Assembly (NCBI GenBank): GCA_963756715.1
Contig: CAVWOV010000023.1
Coordinates: forward strand, 55,264 to 119,263
Direction: 5' to 3'
DNA from: VAZQ01 sp963756715
GTDB lineage: Bacteria > Pseudomonadota > Alphaproteobacteria > Rhizobiales > Xanthobacteraceae
Length of the DNA stretch: 64,000 nucleotides
Below are positions 7,880 to 16,658 of this stretch, in pieces. Numbering within the stretch: the first letter of the stretch is position 1; the number at the start of each line of letters is the position of its first letter. The notes beneath the pieces were generated by a model, which did not search any database, was not told the origin of the DNA, and saw nothing but the letters and a program-made list of their open reading frames with translations. The position numbers and the translations under genes are program-made.

Positions 7880-9490
7880 ATGGAGAACGGTACGTTCCCA
7901 TTGATCAACAGTCGTCCGGTTGCAATCGTCGGCGCTGGCCCGGTCGGCCTCACGACCGCACTCGCTCTCGCCTACTACAAGATTCCCTTCGTCATTTTCG
8001 AAGCCCACGCCGGCCTTTCCACTGAGACCAAGGCCGGCACCACCCTGACACGAACCCTTGAGATCTGGCAGCGCTTCGGCGCCGCGAGCCACATCCTCAA
8101 GCGAGCGATGCGGGTCGATGAAATCGGCGACATCGAACGTGAGACGAACCGCAGCCGGGATTCGGTCAAGCTTCACCTGCTGAAGGACGAGACCCGGTTT
8201 CCCTTCGTCATCAACCTGCCGCAGCACCTGATGGAGCCCGCGCTGCGCGATTGCCTGGCAGGTTTGGACGGCGAAAGCATTCGCTACCAGCACAACTTGA
8301 CGAATTTCACCCAGCATCCCGACAGGGTCGAGCTTGAATTCGATACTCCGGACGGGGTGAAGACATTTGACGCAAGCTATCTTCTGGCATGCGACGGCGG
8401 CCGCAGCACGGTGCGCGACCGGCTTGGCGTCACGGTCGAGGGGCGCTCGCTTCCCGAGCGTTACTCTCTGGTCGATCTGAAGATCGACCTCGATGTGGAG
8501 AATCCGCGGGATTATCCCTATCTCGCCTACTTCAGCGATGCCAAGGAATGGATGATCCTCGTCCGGCAGCCGAACTGCTGGCGCTTTCTTTATCCGGTGG
8601 ACGAGGGGCAACGGGAATATTCGATCGATGAATTGCGCGAGAAGGCGGTTCATTTCATCGGCGATGTCTCGAATGTTGAGGTCCTCGGCACCAACCTGTT
8701 CAAGATCTATCATCGTGTCGCGGAGAAATGGCGGCATGGCAGGGTCATTCTGGCCGGCGATGCCGCCCATCTCATCACGCCGATGTGGGCGCTCGGACTC
8801 AATACCGGAATTCTCGACGCCAACAGCCTCGCATGGCGCGTCGCCTGGGTGCTGCGGGGATGGGCGGGCGATGGGTTGTTTGACAGCTACGAGCGCGAAC
8901 AGAAGCCGGTCGCCGAACAAGGCTCCGGCGAGATGGCGGAAGCCGCCAGATCGTACATGCTGCGGCGCTCGAACGACGTAAAGGCGATGTCGGAGCACGC
9001 CTGGGGCAATGCCTATACGCGCTCGTTACTCGGCGTGCGGCTTGGCCTCGCCGATAGCGGCAATTGGTCGATGGTGAAGGCATTCGCCGCCCCACCGCCG
9101 GTCCAGCTTGGAGACCGGGCTCCGGACGGGATCGTTCACGACAGCGCGGGACGCCAAACCAGATTGCACGATCTGTTTGGCCACTCGTTCGTTGCGCTCT
9201 ACTTCACGGACGCGCGGCGTCGCCCCGACGTCCCGGAAAACGATGCGCCGTGGATCACGCACTATGTCGTGTCGCGCTGGGATGCGCCGCACGATTCGCC
9301 GATCCGCGACCGTTCACTACTCGACGTCGGGAACCAGCTCGCCCACCGCTACGGCTGTCCGCCTGACACCATGGTCCTGGTCCGCCCCGACGATCATGTC
9401 GTCGCGATCCAGCCGATGTCGCCGGGCGTCGCGCAGTCTTCCTACCGCGCGGCCCTCGGCATCTCGCAACGGGAGGCGGTCCCGGCGTGA
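7880..9490 (+). CDS. FAD-dependent aromatic hydroxylase (MhpA/PheA-like class A monooxygenase)
   Basis: 536 residues. The FAD-binding fingerprint VAIVGAGPVGLTTALALAYY lies near residue 13, a DG motif near 170 (LACDGGRSTVRDRLG), and the second FAD motif GDAAHLITPMWALGLNTGI near 295. The last 130 residues match the thioredoxin-like C-terminal domain of this group (QLGDRAPDG, HDLFGHSFVALYF). Members use NAD(P)H and O2 to hydroxylate phenolic or heteroaromatic acids. The next gene (SDR) overlaps its stop as GTGA, so the two are coupled; an ABC importer follows. This is probably the entry oxygenase for the imported substrate. Confidence 0.9.
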   Translation: MENGTFPLINSRPVAIVGAGPVGLTTALALAYYKIPFVIFEAHAGLSTETKAGTTLTRTLEIWQRFGAASHILKRAMRVDEIGDIERETNRSRDSVKLHLLKDETRFPFVINLPQHLMEPALRDCLAGLDGESIRYQHNLTNFTQHPDRVELEFDTPDGVKTFDASYLLACDGGRSTVRDRLGVTVEGRSLPERYSLVDLKIDLDVENPRDYPYLAYFSDAKEWMILVRQPNCWRFLYPVDEGQREYSIDELREKAVHFIGDVSNVEVLGTNLFKIYHRVAEKWRHGRVILAGDAAHLITPMWALGLNTGILDANSLAWRVAWVLRGWAGDGLFDSYEREQKPVAEQGSGEMAEAARSYMLRRSNDVKAMSEHAWGNAYTRSLLGVRLGLADSGNWSMVKAFAAPPPVQLGDRAPDGIVHDSAGRQTRLHDLFGHSFVALYFTDARRRPDVPENDAPWITHYVVSRWDAPHDSPIRDRSLLDVGNQLAHRYGCPPDTMVLVRPDDHVVAIQPMSPGVAQSSYRAALGISQREAVPA

Positions 9491-10251
9491 CGATCACGGT
9501 CTCCTACCGCTTCGATGACGCGGTCATTCTGATCACTGGCGCCGGCAGCGGCATTGGCGCGGCGCTGGCGCGGTACTGCGCACGCGAAGGTGCCATCGTC
9601 GTTGCGGTCGACCGGCGGCACGATGCCCTGCTCGATAAGCTGGATGCGGGCGCGCGCAACCGGATCGATGTGCGCAAGGTCGATGTCTCGGACGAATTGG
9701 CCGTTACGGCACTGATCGACGATGTGAGGGCGAATTATCCCCGGCTCGACGCCGCTGTGCTTGGCGCCGCGATCCAATATCGCACCGACCTCGACCAGAT
9801 GAGCCCGGCGCAGTGGCGCGAGGTCATCGACATCAATCTCAATGGCGTGTTCTACTGCCTGCGAGCAATCATCCCACTGATGAAGTCGCAGAAGGCCGGG
9901 GCGATCGTTGCGTTCACATCCGGCCTCGCGAACACCGGCTGGCCCGGAGCCAGCGCCTATGCGGCAAGCAAAGCCGCACTCATCGGATTGATCAAATCAG
10001 CAGCGTACGAACTCAAGGACTACAACGTGCGCGCTAATGTCCTCTCGCCGGGCCTGCGCGCAACGCCGATATTTATCGATGTAAGCACCGAGGCGGAACG
10101 CGAATACTATCGACGGTCAATCGGCATCGGTGAGCCGGAAGGCGTCGTACCGACATTGCTCTATCTGATATCGGATGCCTCGGTGAACTTGACGGGGGTG
10201 GTCATCGAACACCGGATCTCACCCGCACAGCAAGCGACAACGCTCTCTTGA
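9487..10251 (+). CDS. Short-chain dehydrogenase/reductase
   Basis: 254 residues, normal for classical SDRs. The cofactor motif is ITGAGSGIGAALARYC (about residue 16), with Asp after beta-2 (VVAVDRRHD) suggesting NAD(H). Active-site residues are seen as Ser in AFTSGLANTG and YAASKAA (Tyr-x-x-x-Lys, about 160). GTG start overlapping the monooxygenase stop. It would oxidise or reduce a hydroxyl/keto intermediate after hydroxylation, such as rearomatisation of a diol. Substrate unknown. Confidence 0.9.
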   Translation: MTITVSYRFDDAVILITGAGSGIGAALARYCAREGAIVVAVDRRHDALLDKLDAGARNRIDVRKVDVSDELAVTALIDDVRANYPRLDAAVLGAAIQYRTDLDQMSPAQWREVIDINLNGVFYCLRAIIPLMKSQKAGAIVAFTSGLANTGWPGASAYAASKAALIGLIKSAAYELKDYNVRANVLSPGLRATPIFIDVSTEAEREYYRRSIGIGEPEGVVPTLLYLISDASVNLTGVVIEHRISPAQQATTLS

Positions 10252-10323
10252 TCTCGGCCCGACGTAACGGGACACTATCGGCAAAGCAGCCATTGAATAA
10301 AGCGCCACTGAATGGAGACTGAC

Positions 10324-11352
10324 ATGCGGAAGATGATCACGAGCATCCTCTTGCTGACAGGGCTGTTGCTCTGGGGTGTTGCCGGCCGTCCGGGCGCGGC
10401 GAATGCTCAAGTGCCGAAGATGACGGACGTGACGTTCTCGCTCGATTTCATCGTACTGGGACGGCATGCGCCATTCTACGTCGCGGTCGAGAAGGGCTTC
10501 TTCAAAGAGGAGAATCTCAACGTCAATATTATCGCCGCCAAGGGCACCGCGCAGGCCATCCAGAACGTCGAAAGCGGACTGGCGCAGATCGCATTCACCG
10601 ACGTGGCGAGCCTTGTGGTCGCACGAGCCTCGGGCTCGACCGTCAAAGTCGTCTCCGTGATCTACCAGAAGGCTCCCTTCTGCTTCTTCTCGCTTAATCC
10701 CGGCGCCGATGTCACAAAGCTGAGCCAGTTCGAAGGTCTTCGCGTCGGGTCAAACTCCGGCAGCTACATTTCGAACATCGCCAAGGCGATGATGCGCAAG
10801 GAAGGCCTCGATCCGAACAAGCTAATTGTCGAAAGTATCGAGCCTTCGGCCCGCATCGCGATGCTCGCCACCCGCAAGATCCCGGCAATCGACTTCTTCA
10901 TCATGACGAAGCCGGCGATGGAACGCGCCGTGAAGGACGCCAAGGTCACGACCTTCCTGTTCGCGGATCATGGCCTCGACCTCTATTCCAACGGCATCGG
11001 GGCGAAAGAGTCCTACCTGAAGGAGAACCCCGAAGTCGTGAAGGCGTTCGTCCGGGCAACGCTGCGCGGCTACCAGTATGCCTTCAAGCATCCGGCCGAG
11101 GCCGCCGAACTCATCCAGAAGCACGCAAAGGCGCTGAACAACCAAATCACGGTCGAGGAATTGAAGATCGTCGAGGACCTGACCGTGACGCCAGAGGTGA
11201 AGAAGAACGGCATCGGCTCGTTCACGGCGGCACGGATGGAATCGTCCGTAGCCTGGATGGTGGAAAACGGCGGCTTCCCGAAAGAAAAAGCTCCGAAACC
11301 GCAGGACGTCTACGCCACGGGTTTCATGCCGGCAACACCCGTTCTGCCCTGA
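10324..11352 (+). CDS. ABC transporter substrate-binding protein, NMT1/THI5-like (SsuA/TauA type)
   Basis: 342 residues with a signal peptide (hydrophobic MITSILLLTGLLLWGVAG, cleavage after ANA about residue 28). The mature part begins VTFSLDFIVLGRHAPFYVAVE and is an NMT1-type periplasmic binding domain. The ATG at 10324 has GGAGA upstream; one at 10312 is also possible. The cognate ATPase and permease follow directly. A close paralogue lies alone at 22758-23786: both share SNGIGAKESYLKE, KAPKP and a DVYATGF tail. Likely binds a small sulfonate, pyrimidine-like or aromatic anion for import. Confidence 0.9.
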   Translation: MRKMITSILLLTGLLLWGVAGRPGAANAQVPKMTDVTFSLDFIVLGRHAPFYVAVEKGFFKEENLNVNIIAAKGTAQAIQNVESGLAQIAFTDVASLVVARASGSTVKVVSVIYQKAPFCFFSLNPGADVTKLSQFEGLRVGSNSGSYISNIAKAMMRKEGLDPNKLIVESIEPSARIAMLATRKIPAIDFFIMTKPAMERAVKDAKVTTFLFADHGLDLYSNGIGAKESYLKENPEVVKAFVRATLRGYQYAFKHPAEAAELIQKHAKALNNQITVEELKIVEDLTVTPEVKKNGIGSFTAARMESSVAWMVENGGFPKEKAPKPQDVYATGFMPATPVLP

Positions 11353-11383
11353 TCGGGCGGATATAGAAGGATCGACACCGGTC

Positions 11384-12193
11384 GTGGACGCTCGTGGTGG
11401 ACGCAATCCGGACGGAGGCCAAAGCGGCGCCAAGCCTCCGTTCGGGCGCCTGGTCAACGTCACCAAGACTTTCGAGACCGGCGGCGAGCCGGTGCCGGCG
11501 GTGCGGGACGTTTCCCTTCAGTTCGGCAAAGGCGATCTGATTTCTTTGCTGGGCCCCAGTGGCTGCGGCAAGACCACCGTCCTCAAGATGATGGGGGGCT
11601 TGATCCCATCAAGCTCCGGATTGATCGAGCTTGGCGGCAAGGCGATCAGCGGCCCCTTCCCTGGCGTGGGCGTGGTGTTCCAGGCGCCGACGCTCATGCC
11701 GTGGCGCAGCGTTCTGGGCAATGTTCTGTTCCCGATGGAGGTCCTCGGCAAGAACGACCGCAACGCCAAGAAGCGGGCCGAGGAGATTCTCGACCTGACC
11801 GGACTGGCGGGCTTCGCAAAGGCCTATCCGAGGCAACTGTCCGGAGGCATGCAGCAACGCGTCGCGCTCTGCCGCGCCATCATTCACGAGCCGTCAATTC
11901 TGCTGATGGACGAGCCATTCGGCGCGCTCGACGAACTGACCCGGCTGGAGATGAACGACCTCCTGCTGGATATCCGGCGCGTCACCGGCGCCACCGTCAT
12001 ATTCGTCACCCACAGCATCTCGGAGGCCATCTATCTGTCGGATCGGGTGTTCGTGTTTTCCAAGCGTCCGGCGGTGATCGCATTGGAGCTCGAGATCGAC
12101 ATCGCGTATCCGCGCTCGCAGCAAACACGCTTCCTCACGCGCTTTACCGAGTTGGAGAAGCAAGCAAGCATCGCGCTGGGCGTGGTGAAATAA
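11384..12193 (+). CDS. ABC transporter ATP-binding protein (SsuB/TauB/NrtD type)
   Basis: 269 residues. Walker A GPSGCGKTT (about residue 59), Q-loop VVFQAPTLMPWRSV, signature LSGGMQQRVALCRA (about 148), Walker B ILLMDEPFGALDE (about 168), H-loop FVTHSISEAIYL. The LMPW stretch is typical of nitrate/sulfonate/taurine importers. GTG start with AGAAGGA upstream. Its stop TAA shares the A of the next ATG (TAATG), so the permease is translationally coupled. It energises the importer with the adjoining binding protein. Confidence 0.93.
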   Translation: MDARGGRNPDGGQSGAKPPFGRLVNVTKTFETGGEPVPAVRDVSLQFGKGDLISLLGPSGCGKTTVLKMMGGLIPSSSGLIELGGKAISGPFPGVGVVFQAPTLMPWRSVLGNVLFPMEVLGKNDRNAKKRAEEILDLTGLAGFAKAYPRQLSGGMQQRVALCRAIIHEPSILLMDEPFGALDELTRLEMNDLLLDIRRVTGATVIFVTHSISEAIYLSDRVFVFSKRPAVIALELEIDIAYPRSQQTRFLTRFTELEKQASIALGVVK

Positions 12194-12955
12194 TGAAACG
12201 GAATTTTTTCAGGCTGTTCTATCCGCTCGCCGGCATTGTGATCATTTTGGTTGCCTGGCACCTGTACGTCGTTCTTCTGCGCGTTCCGCTTGTGGTCTTA
12301 CCCGGGCCACTGGAGGTCGGCGCCTCGCTCGTGGAGAATGCCAAAATCCTGCTGGAAGAATCCTGGGTGACGGCGCTGGAGTGCGTCTACGGCTTTGCGT
12401 TGGCGCTGGGGATCGGCATCCCGATCGCCGTCGTGATGACCTATTCGAAGATCGCCAACCAGATGTTCTATCCGCTGCTGGTCGCGAGCCAGTCGATTCC
12501 AAAAGTTGCGGTGGCGCCGATCCTGCTGATCTGGTTCGGCACCGGGATCGAATCCAAACTCGCCATGGCGTTCGTGATTGCGTTCTTTCCCATCGTCGTC
12601 GACACGGCGACAGGGCTTCGTTCGACCTCGCCGGATCTTCTCGAACTGGCGCGTTCGCTGCAGTGCTCGCGGTTTCAAACCTTCTTCAAGATTCAGATCC
12701 CATCCGCATCTGCCGTCGATCTTCTCGGGCGCCAAGATCGCCGTCACGCTGGCGGTCATCGGCGCGGTCATCGGCGAATTCATCGGATCGAACGAAGGTC
12801 TCGGCAACCTCTTGTTGACGGCCAATTCGCAACTCAACACGCCACTGGCGTGGGCGTCGCTGGTGGTGCTGAGCGTCCTCGGCATGATCCTGTACGGTGC
12901 CGTCGTCCTCGCGGAGAAAATCTTGATGCCGTGGGGACCTGACAGCGCGCATTAA
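12193..12955 (+). pseudogene. ABC transporter permease (SsuC/TauC type), single-base frameshift
   Basis: The first about 170 residues (FYPLAGIVIILVAWHLYVVL, TALECVYGFALALGIGIPIA, SQSIPKVAVAPILLIWFGTG) and the last about 80 (GAKIAVTLAVIGAVIGEFIG, LASLVVLSVLGMILYG-like segment) are the two parts of one binding-protein-dependent permease in different frames. Dropping one base near 12709 joins IQIPSA to LPSIFSGAKIAV, restoring the EAA-like loop contacting the ATPase. Length after repair is about 254 residues, normal for the family. Both neighbours are intact, so a sequence error is quite possible; if real, this importer lacks a permease. Confidence 0.83.
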
Positions 12956-13025
12956 GTTCGCGGCGATCGACATCAGCGCGACATCATGCATCCGTGTGTT
13001 CACATTGAGATCACGCCCGGCGCCG

Positions 13026-13367
13026 TCATGGCGCCGCCGCGTATTCCTCCCGCACCGGCGTGAAGATATCGAGATTGAGCACCGGCTCGTCGCCCACGAC
13101 TTCGCCCCAATGCATGACGTCCGGCGGAATTTGCAGCAAACCGCCGGGACCGAGCACGACGCTCTCATCGCCGACGTGAAAGCGGATGTGGCCCGCGAGG
13201 ATATAGACGATCTGCTCGTAGGTGTGTTTGTGCGGCTTCGGCTCGTGCTTCGGCATGAGCTTGTGCAGCGCCAGCGTCGCGCCGTTGCCGGAAAACGCCT
13301 TGCGCACGATGCCGTCGCGCACCGGCTCCCACGGGATGTTCTCCCAATCGATCTTGTGCAGGTCCAT
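13026..13367 (-). CDS. Cupin domain protein
   Basis: 113 residues. Motif 1 HEPKPHKHTYEQIVYILAG (about residue 40) and motif 2 PPDVMHWGE (about 80) give a full set of histidines plus Glu. ATG at 13367 has GGAGGA upstream. It is the last gene of the long minus-strand hydantoinase/LIV-importer operon, 11 bp after livH. Single-domain cupins of this size are often metal-dependent isomerases or dioxygenases; the reaction is not assignable. Confidence 0.85.
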   Translation of the reverse strand: MDLHKIDWENIPWEPVRDGIVRKAFSGNGATLALHKLMPKHEPKPHKHTYEQIVYILAGHIRFHVGDESVVLGPGGLLQIPPDVMHWGEVVGDEPVLNLDIFTPVREEYAAAP

Positions 13368-13378
13368 GACGTCCTCCG

Positions 13379-14257
13379 TTACTTGGTTTCCCCGAGAATG
13401 CCGCCCGGGCGGATGAAAAGGAAGATCAGCAGCACCGAGAGTGCGGCGACGTTCTTCAGCCCCGCGCCAAACGCCACAATAGCGATCGACTGCGCCAGCC
13501 CCAGCATGATGCCGCCCATGAATGCGCCGAGCGGATGGCCGAAGCCACCGACGATGGCGGCGATGAAGCCGGAAATCGCGAACGGCACGCCGACATTGAA
13601 GGCGGTGTACTGCGTCGGGGTGATCAGCACGCCGGCGATGGCGCCGAGCGCCGCCGACAGCGCAAACGACAGTGACAACATCCGCGAGACATTGATGCCC
13701 TGGAGCGACGCCGCTTCGCGGTTGAAGGCGCAAGCCCGCATCGCCTTGCCGACCTTGGTCCGTTTGAAGAACTGGTCGAGCATGACGATCAACAGCAATG
13801 ATACGCCGACGATCCAGAGGAACTGATAGCTGATGACGACGACGCCGAGCCTGATCGGTGGCAAATCGGAGAACTGCGGCAGCGTCTTCGGCTGGTCGCC
13901 CGCAACGATCAGCGCCAGGCGCTCGATCACGATCTGCGTCGCGAGCGTCGCGAGGATCATCACGAACATCGTCGCCTTGCGGTCCCACAGCGGCCGCACC
14001 ACCACGCGTTCGATGACAACACCGGCTGCCGCCACCGCCACGATGGCGACCGCCGCGGCAACCGGCAGCGGCAAGCCAAGCGTCTTCAAGGCGCTGTAGG
14101 CGATCATGCCGCCCATCATCACGAACGCGCCCTGGGCGAAGTTCACGATGCCGCTGGCGTTGTAGATGACGCAGAAGCCGATGCCGATCAGGCCGTAGAT
14201 GCAGCCCACGGCGACGCCGGACAGCGCGATCTGAGGGAGATAAGAAAGATCAGGCAT
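13379..14257 (-). CDS. Branched-chain-type ABC transporter permease (LivH family)
   Basis: 292 residues, strongly hydrophobic with about eight membrane segments. The family hallmark IGFCVIYNASGIVNFAQGAF is near residue 26, and GFGHPLGAFMGGIMLGLAQ near 235. LivH and LivM form the inner-membrane channel; LivG and LivF drive it. It overlaps the LivG gene by 8 bp. The same operon encodes HyuA and HyuB, so the cargo is probably a hydantoin, oxoproline-like or aromatic acid rather than leucine. Confidence 0.93.
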   Translation of the reverse strand: MPDLSYLPQIALSGVAVGCIYGLIGIGFCVIYNASGIVNFAQGAFVMMGGMIAYSALKTLGLPLPVAAAVAIVAVAAAGVVIERVVVRPLWDRKATMFVMILATLATQIVIERLALIVAGDQPKTLPQFSDLPPIRLGVVVISYQFLWIVGVSLLLIVMLDQFFKRTKVGKAMRACAFNREAASLQGINVSRMLSLSFALSAALGAIAGVLITPTQYTAFNVGVPFAISGFIAAIVGGFGHPLGAFMGGIMLGLAQSIAIVAFGAGLKNVAALSVLLIFLFIRPGGILGETK

Positions 14258-15014
14258 CGCTCACCCCGAGATAGGCAGCAATGACGGCGGGACTTTCGCG
14301 GACCGTCGCGGGCGGTCCTTCGGCGATCTTCCGGCCGAAATCCAGCACCGCAATGTGGTCCGCGGTGTTCATCACGAGCTTCATGTCATGCTCGATCAAC
14401 AGCACCGTGGTGCCGCGCTCGGCGATGGCGCGGATCGCGGCCGACAGGCGTTTGGTCTCATCCGCCGATAACCCGGCCGCGGGCTCGTCGAGCAGCAAAA
14501 GCCTGGGCCGCGCCGCGAGCGCGCGGGCGATTTCGAGCAGTCGCTGTTGACCGTAAGCCAGCGCGCTCGCTTCGACTTCCGCGGCGCCGTCGAGTCCGAC
14601 GAAGTCGAGCAGTTCGCGGGCTCGCGTCTTGATCTCCTGCTCGGCCTGCCGGGTCCGGCGGGTCCGCAGAAGGGCTGATATCACGCCGCCCTTGGTGTGG
14701 AGATGACAGCCGACCTGGATATTCTCCAGCACCGAGAGATTCTGGAAAAGCTGCACAAGCTGGAAGGTGCGCACCAGGCCCGCGGCCGCGATGGCCTCGG
14801 GCGGCCGTGCGGTGATGTCGTTGCCGTCAAACACGATACGGCCCGCGTCGGGCGTCCGGAACCCGGAGATCAGGTTGAACAGCGTGGTCTTGCCGGCACC
14901 GTTCGGACCGATCACCGCGGTGACGCCACCGTCGGCGACCTCAAGATCGATGGCATCGACGGCAACGAGCCCGCCGAACCGCCGTGTCACCTGCTGCAGC
15001 GACAGCAGCGTCAT
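14250..15014 (-). CDS. Branched-chain-type ABC transporter ATPase (LivG family)
   Basis: 254 residues. Walker A GPNGAGKTTLFNLISG (about residue 36), signature LAYGQQRLLEIARAL (about 152) and Walker B LLLLDEPAAGLS (about 175) fit LivG, including the LAYGQQR variant typical of this branch. Start ATG overlaps the livM stop as ATGA. It pairs with the LivF-type ATPase encoded upstream in the operon. Confidence 0.94.
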   Translation of the reverse strand: MTLLSLQQVTRRFGGLVAVDAIDLEVADGGVTAVIGPNGAGKTTLFNLISGFRTPDAGRIVFDGNDITARPPEAIAAAGLVRTFQLVQLFQNLSVLENIQVGCHLHTKGGVISALLRTRRTRQAEQEIKTRARELLDFVGLDGAAEVEASALAYGQQRLLEIARALAARPRLLLLDEPAAGLSADETKRLSAAIRAIAERGTTVLLIEHDMKLVMNTADHIAVLDFGRKIAEGPPATVRESPAVIAAYLGVSDA

Positions 15015-15982
15015 GCCTTCCCCCTGCGCGGCATGAGATTACCGAGCGATGCAAGACCCTTCGGCGCGTAAATCAGCAGCAGGATGAGCCCCGCGCCGTA
15101 GAACAGGTCCTGATAATCCTTGAGACCGCGAAATATCTCCGGCAGCAGGCTGACGATCACAGCGCCGAGAACGGGCCCGCCCAAGGTGCCGATACCGCCG
15201 ACATAGAGCATGGTGAAAGCCAGCACGACCATGTTGAGGCCGAACACTTCAGGGCTGACGAACTCCACCACATGCACGAACAGCGAGCCCGCCAACGCCG
15301 CATAAGCGGCGGAGACCAGGAACGCGCCGAGCTTGTAGCGCGCGACGTCGATGCCGAGGGAGCGCGCCGCGTCCTCGCTGCCGGCGATGGCGGCGAGCGC
15401 CCGGCCGAAGCGAGACCAGCGCAGGCGCGCAGCCGCGACGCTCGCGAGTATGACGATGACGACCAGCACAAAGAGCTTGCCGCGATCGGACACGACCTCA
15501 TAGCCGGCGATACCGAGCGGCGAAATGCCCGAGATCCCCATGTAGCCTTGCGTCACCGACTGCCACTGTACCGCGATCTCGTAGACGATGAGCCCGATCG
15601 CCAGCGTCGCCATCGCCAGATAGTGGCCCTTGAGCCGCAGCGTCGGCCAGCCGACCACGAGCGCCACCAGCAGCGCGAGGCCGAGGCCCACGGCAAACGC
15701 CGGCAGCGGATCCCAATAGTACGTCGCGGTCAAAACGGCGGAGGCATAACCGGACAGCGCCGCGAAGGCGTTGTGTCCGAACGATACCTGCCCGGCGAAT
15801 CCCATGAACACGTTCAGCCCAATGACGAAGACCGCGTAGATCATCGCGAACGACATGATGGTGACGAAGTAGCCGCCGGCGATGAAAGCATAGGCCAGCA
15901 TTCCGCCGGCGATCGCCCACGGCAACGCCGCGATGCCGCGCGGCAGCAGCTCACGAAAGATAATAGCGGGCGATTTCATCAT
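15011..15982 (-). CDS. Branched-chain-type ABC transporter permease (LivM family)
   Basis: About 323 residues from the ATG at 15982; an earlier ATG at 16015 would add 11 residues. Eight to ten membrane segments; the LivM region IGLNVFMGFAGQVSFGHNAF lies near residue 65 and GGIGTLGGPVLGAVIV near 260. The 5' end overlaps livF by about 32 bp. It forms the second half of the membrane pore with LivH. Confidence 0.92.
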   Translation of the reverse strand: MMKSPAIIFRELLPRGIAALPWAIAGGMLAYAFIAGGYFVTIMSFAMIYAVFVIGLNVFMGFAGQVSFGHNAFAALSGYASAVLTATYYWDPLPAFAVGLGLALLVALVVGWPTLRLKGHYLAMATLAIGLIVYEIAVQWQSVTQGYMGISGISPLGIAGYEVVSDRGKLFVLVVIVILASVAAARLRWSRFGRALAAIAGSEDAARSLGIDVARYKLGAFLVSAAYAALAGSLFVHVVEFVSPEVFGLNMVVLAFTMLYVGGIGTLGGPVLGAVIVSLLPEIFRGLKDYQDLFYGAGLILLLIYAPKGLASLGNLMPRRGKA

Positions 15983-16658
15983 GAGACGTGATGGTGCGCG
16001 GATCGATTTCGGCAATCAGCCGGCCGACCGACAGCAGGTAGGCGCGGCTGGTCAGTCGCAGCGCCAGCGGCGCCTTCTGCTCGACCAGGACGATCGGCAG
16101 GCCCTCCTTGTTGAGCAGAGCGAGCGTCCCAAGGATTTCGTCGATGACCTTCGGTGCCAAGCCGAGCGACGGCTCGTCCAGCAGGAGGATTTTCGGGTCC
16201 GCCATCAGCGCGCGGCCGACCGCCAGCATCTGCTGCTCACCGCCGGACAACGAGCCCGCGACCTGCGCCAGCCGTTCGCGCAATCGCGGAAACAGTTTGA
16301 AGACCCGCGCGCGGCGGCGTTCGAGCTCGGTGGCGTCATTGAGCAGATAGGCACCGAGATCGAGGTTCTCGGCGACGGTCATGGGAGCAAAGATGCCGCG
16401 GCCTTCCGGCACCAGGACGACGCCGCGCGCGACGCAGGCGTCCGGCGCCTGGCGTGGCAATGCCGCGCCACGAAACGTCACCTCGCCGGAGTTGGCGATG
16501 AGCCCCATGATGGCGCGCATCAACGTGCTCTTGCCGGCGCCGTTGGGGCCCAGCACGGCCACGAACTCGCCGTCCGACACCGACAGGCTGATGTCGTGCA
16601 GCGCCTCGACGCGCCCGTAGCGCGCCGAGAGCTGCCGGACCTCGAGAACCGAGGTCAC
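15951..16658 (-). CDS. Branched-chain-type ABC transporter ATPase (LivF family)
   Basis: 235 residues, the usual LivF length. Walker A GPNGAGKSTLMRAIMG (about residue 37), signature LSGGEQQMLAVGRALM (about 135), Walker B ILLLDEPSLGLAP (about 155). The GTG start overlaps the binding-protein stop (GTGA). Second ATPase of the importer. Confidence 0.94.
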   Translation of the reverse strand: MTSVLEVRQLSARYGRVEALHDISLSVSDGEFVAVLGPNGAGKSTLMRAIMGLIANSGEVTFRGAALPRQAPDACVARGVVLVPEGRGIFAPMTVAENLDLGAYLLNDATELERRRARVFKLFPRLRERLAQVAGSLSGGEQQMLAVGRALMADPKILLLDEPSLGLAPKVIDEILGTLALLNKEGLPIVLVEQKAPLALRLTSRAYLLSVGRLIAEIDPRTITSHDEIARYYLS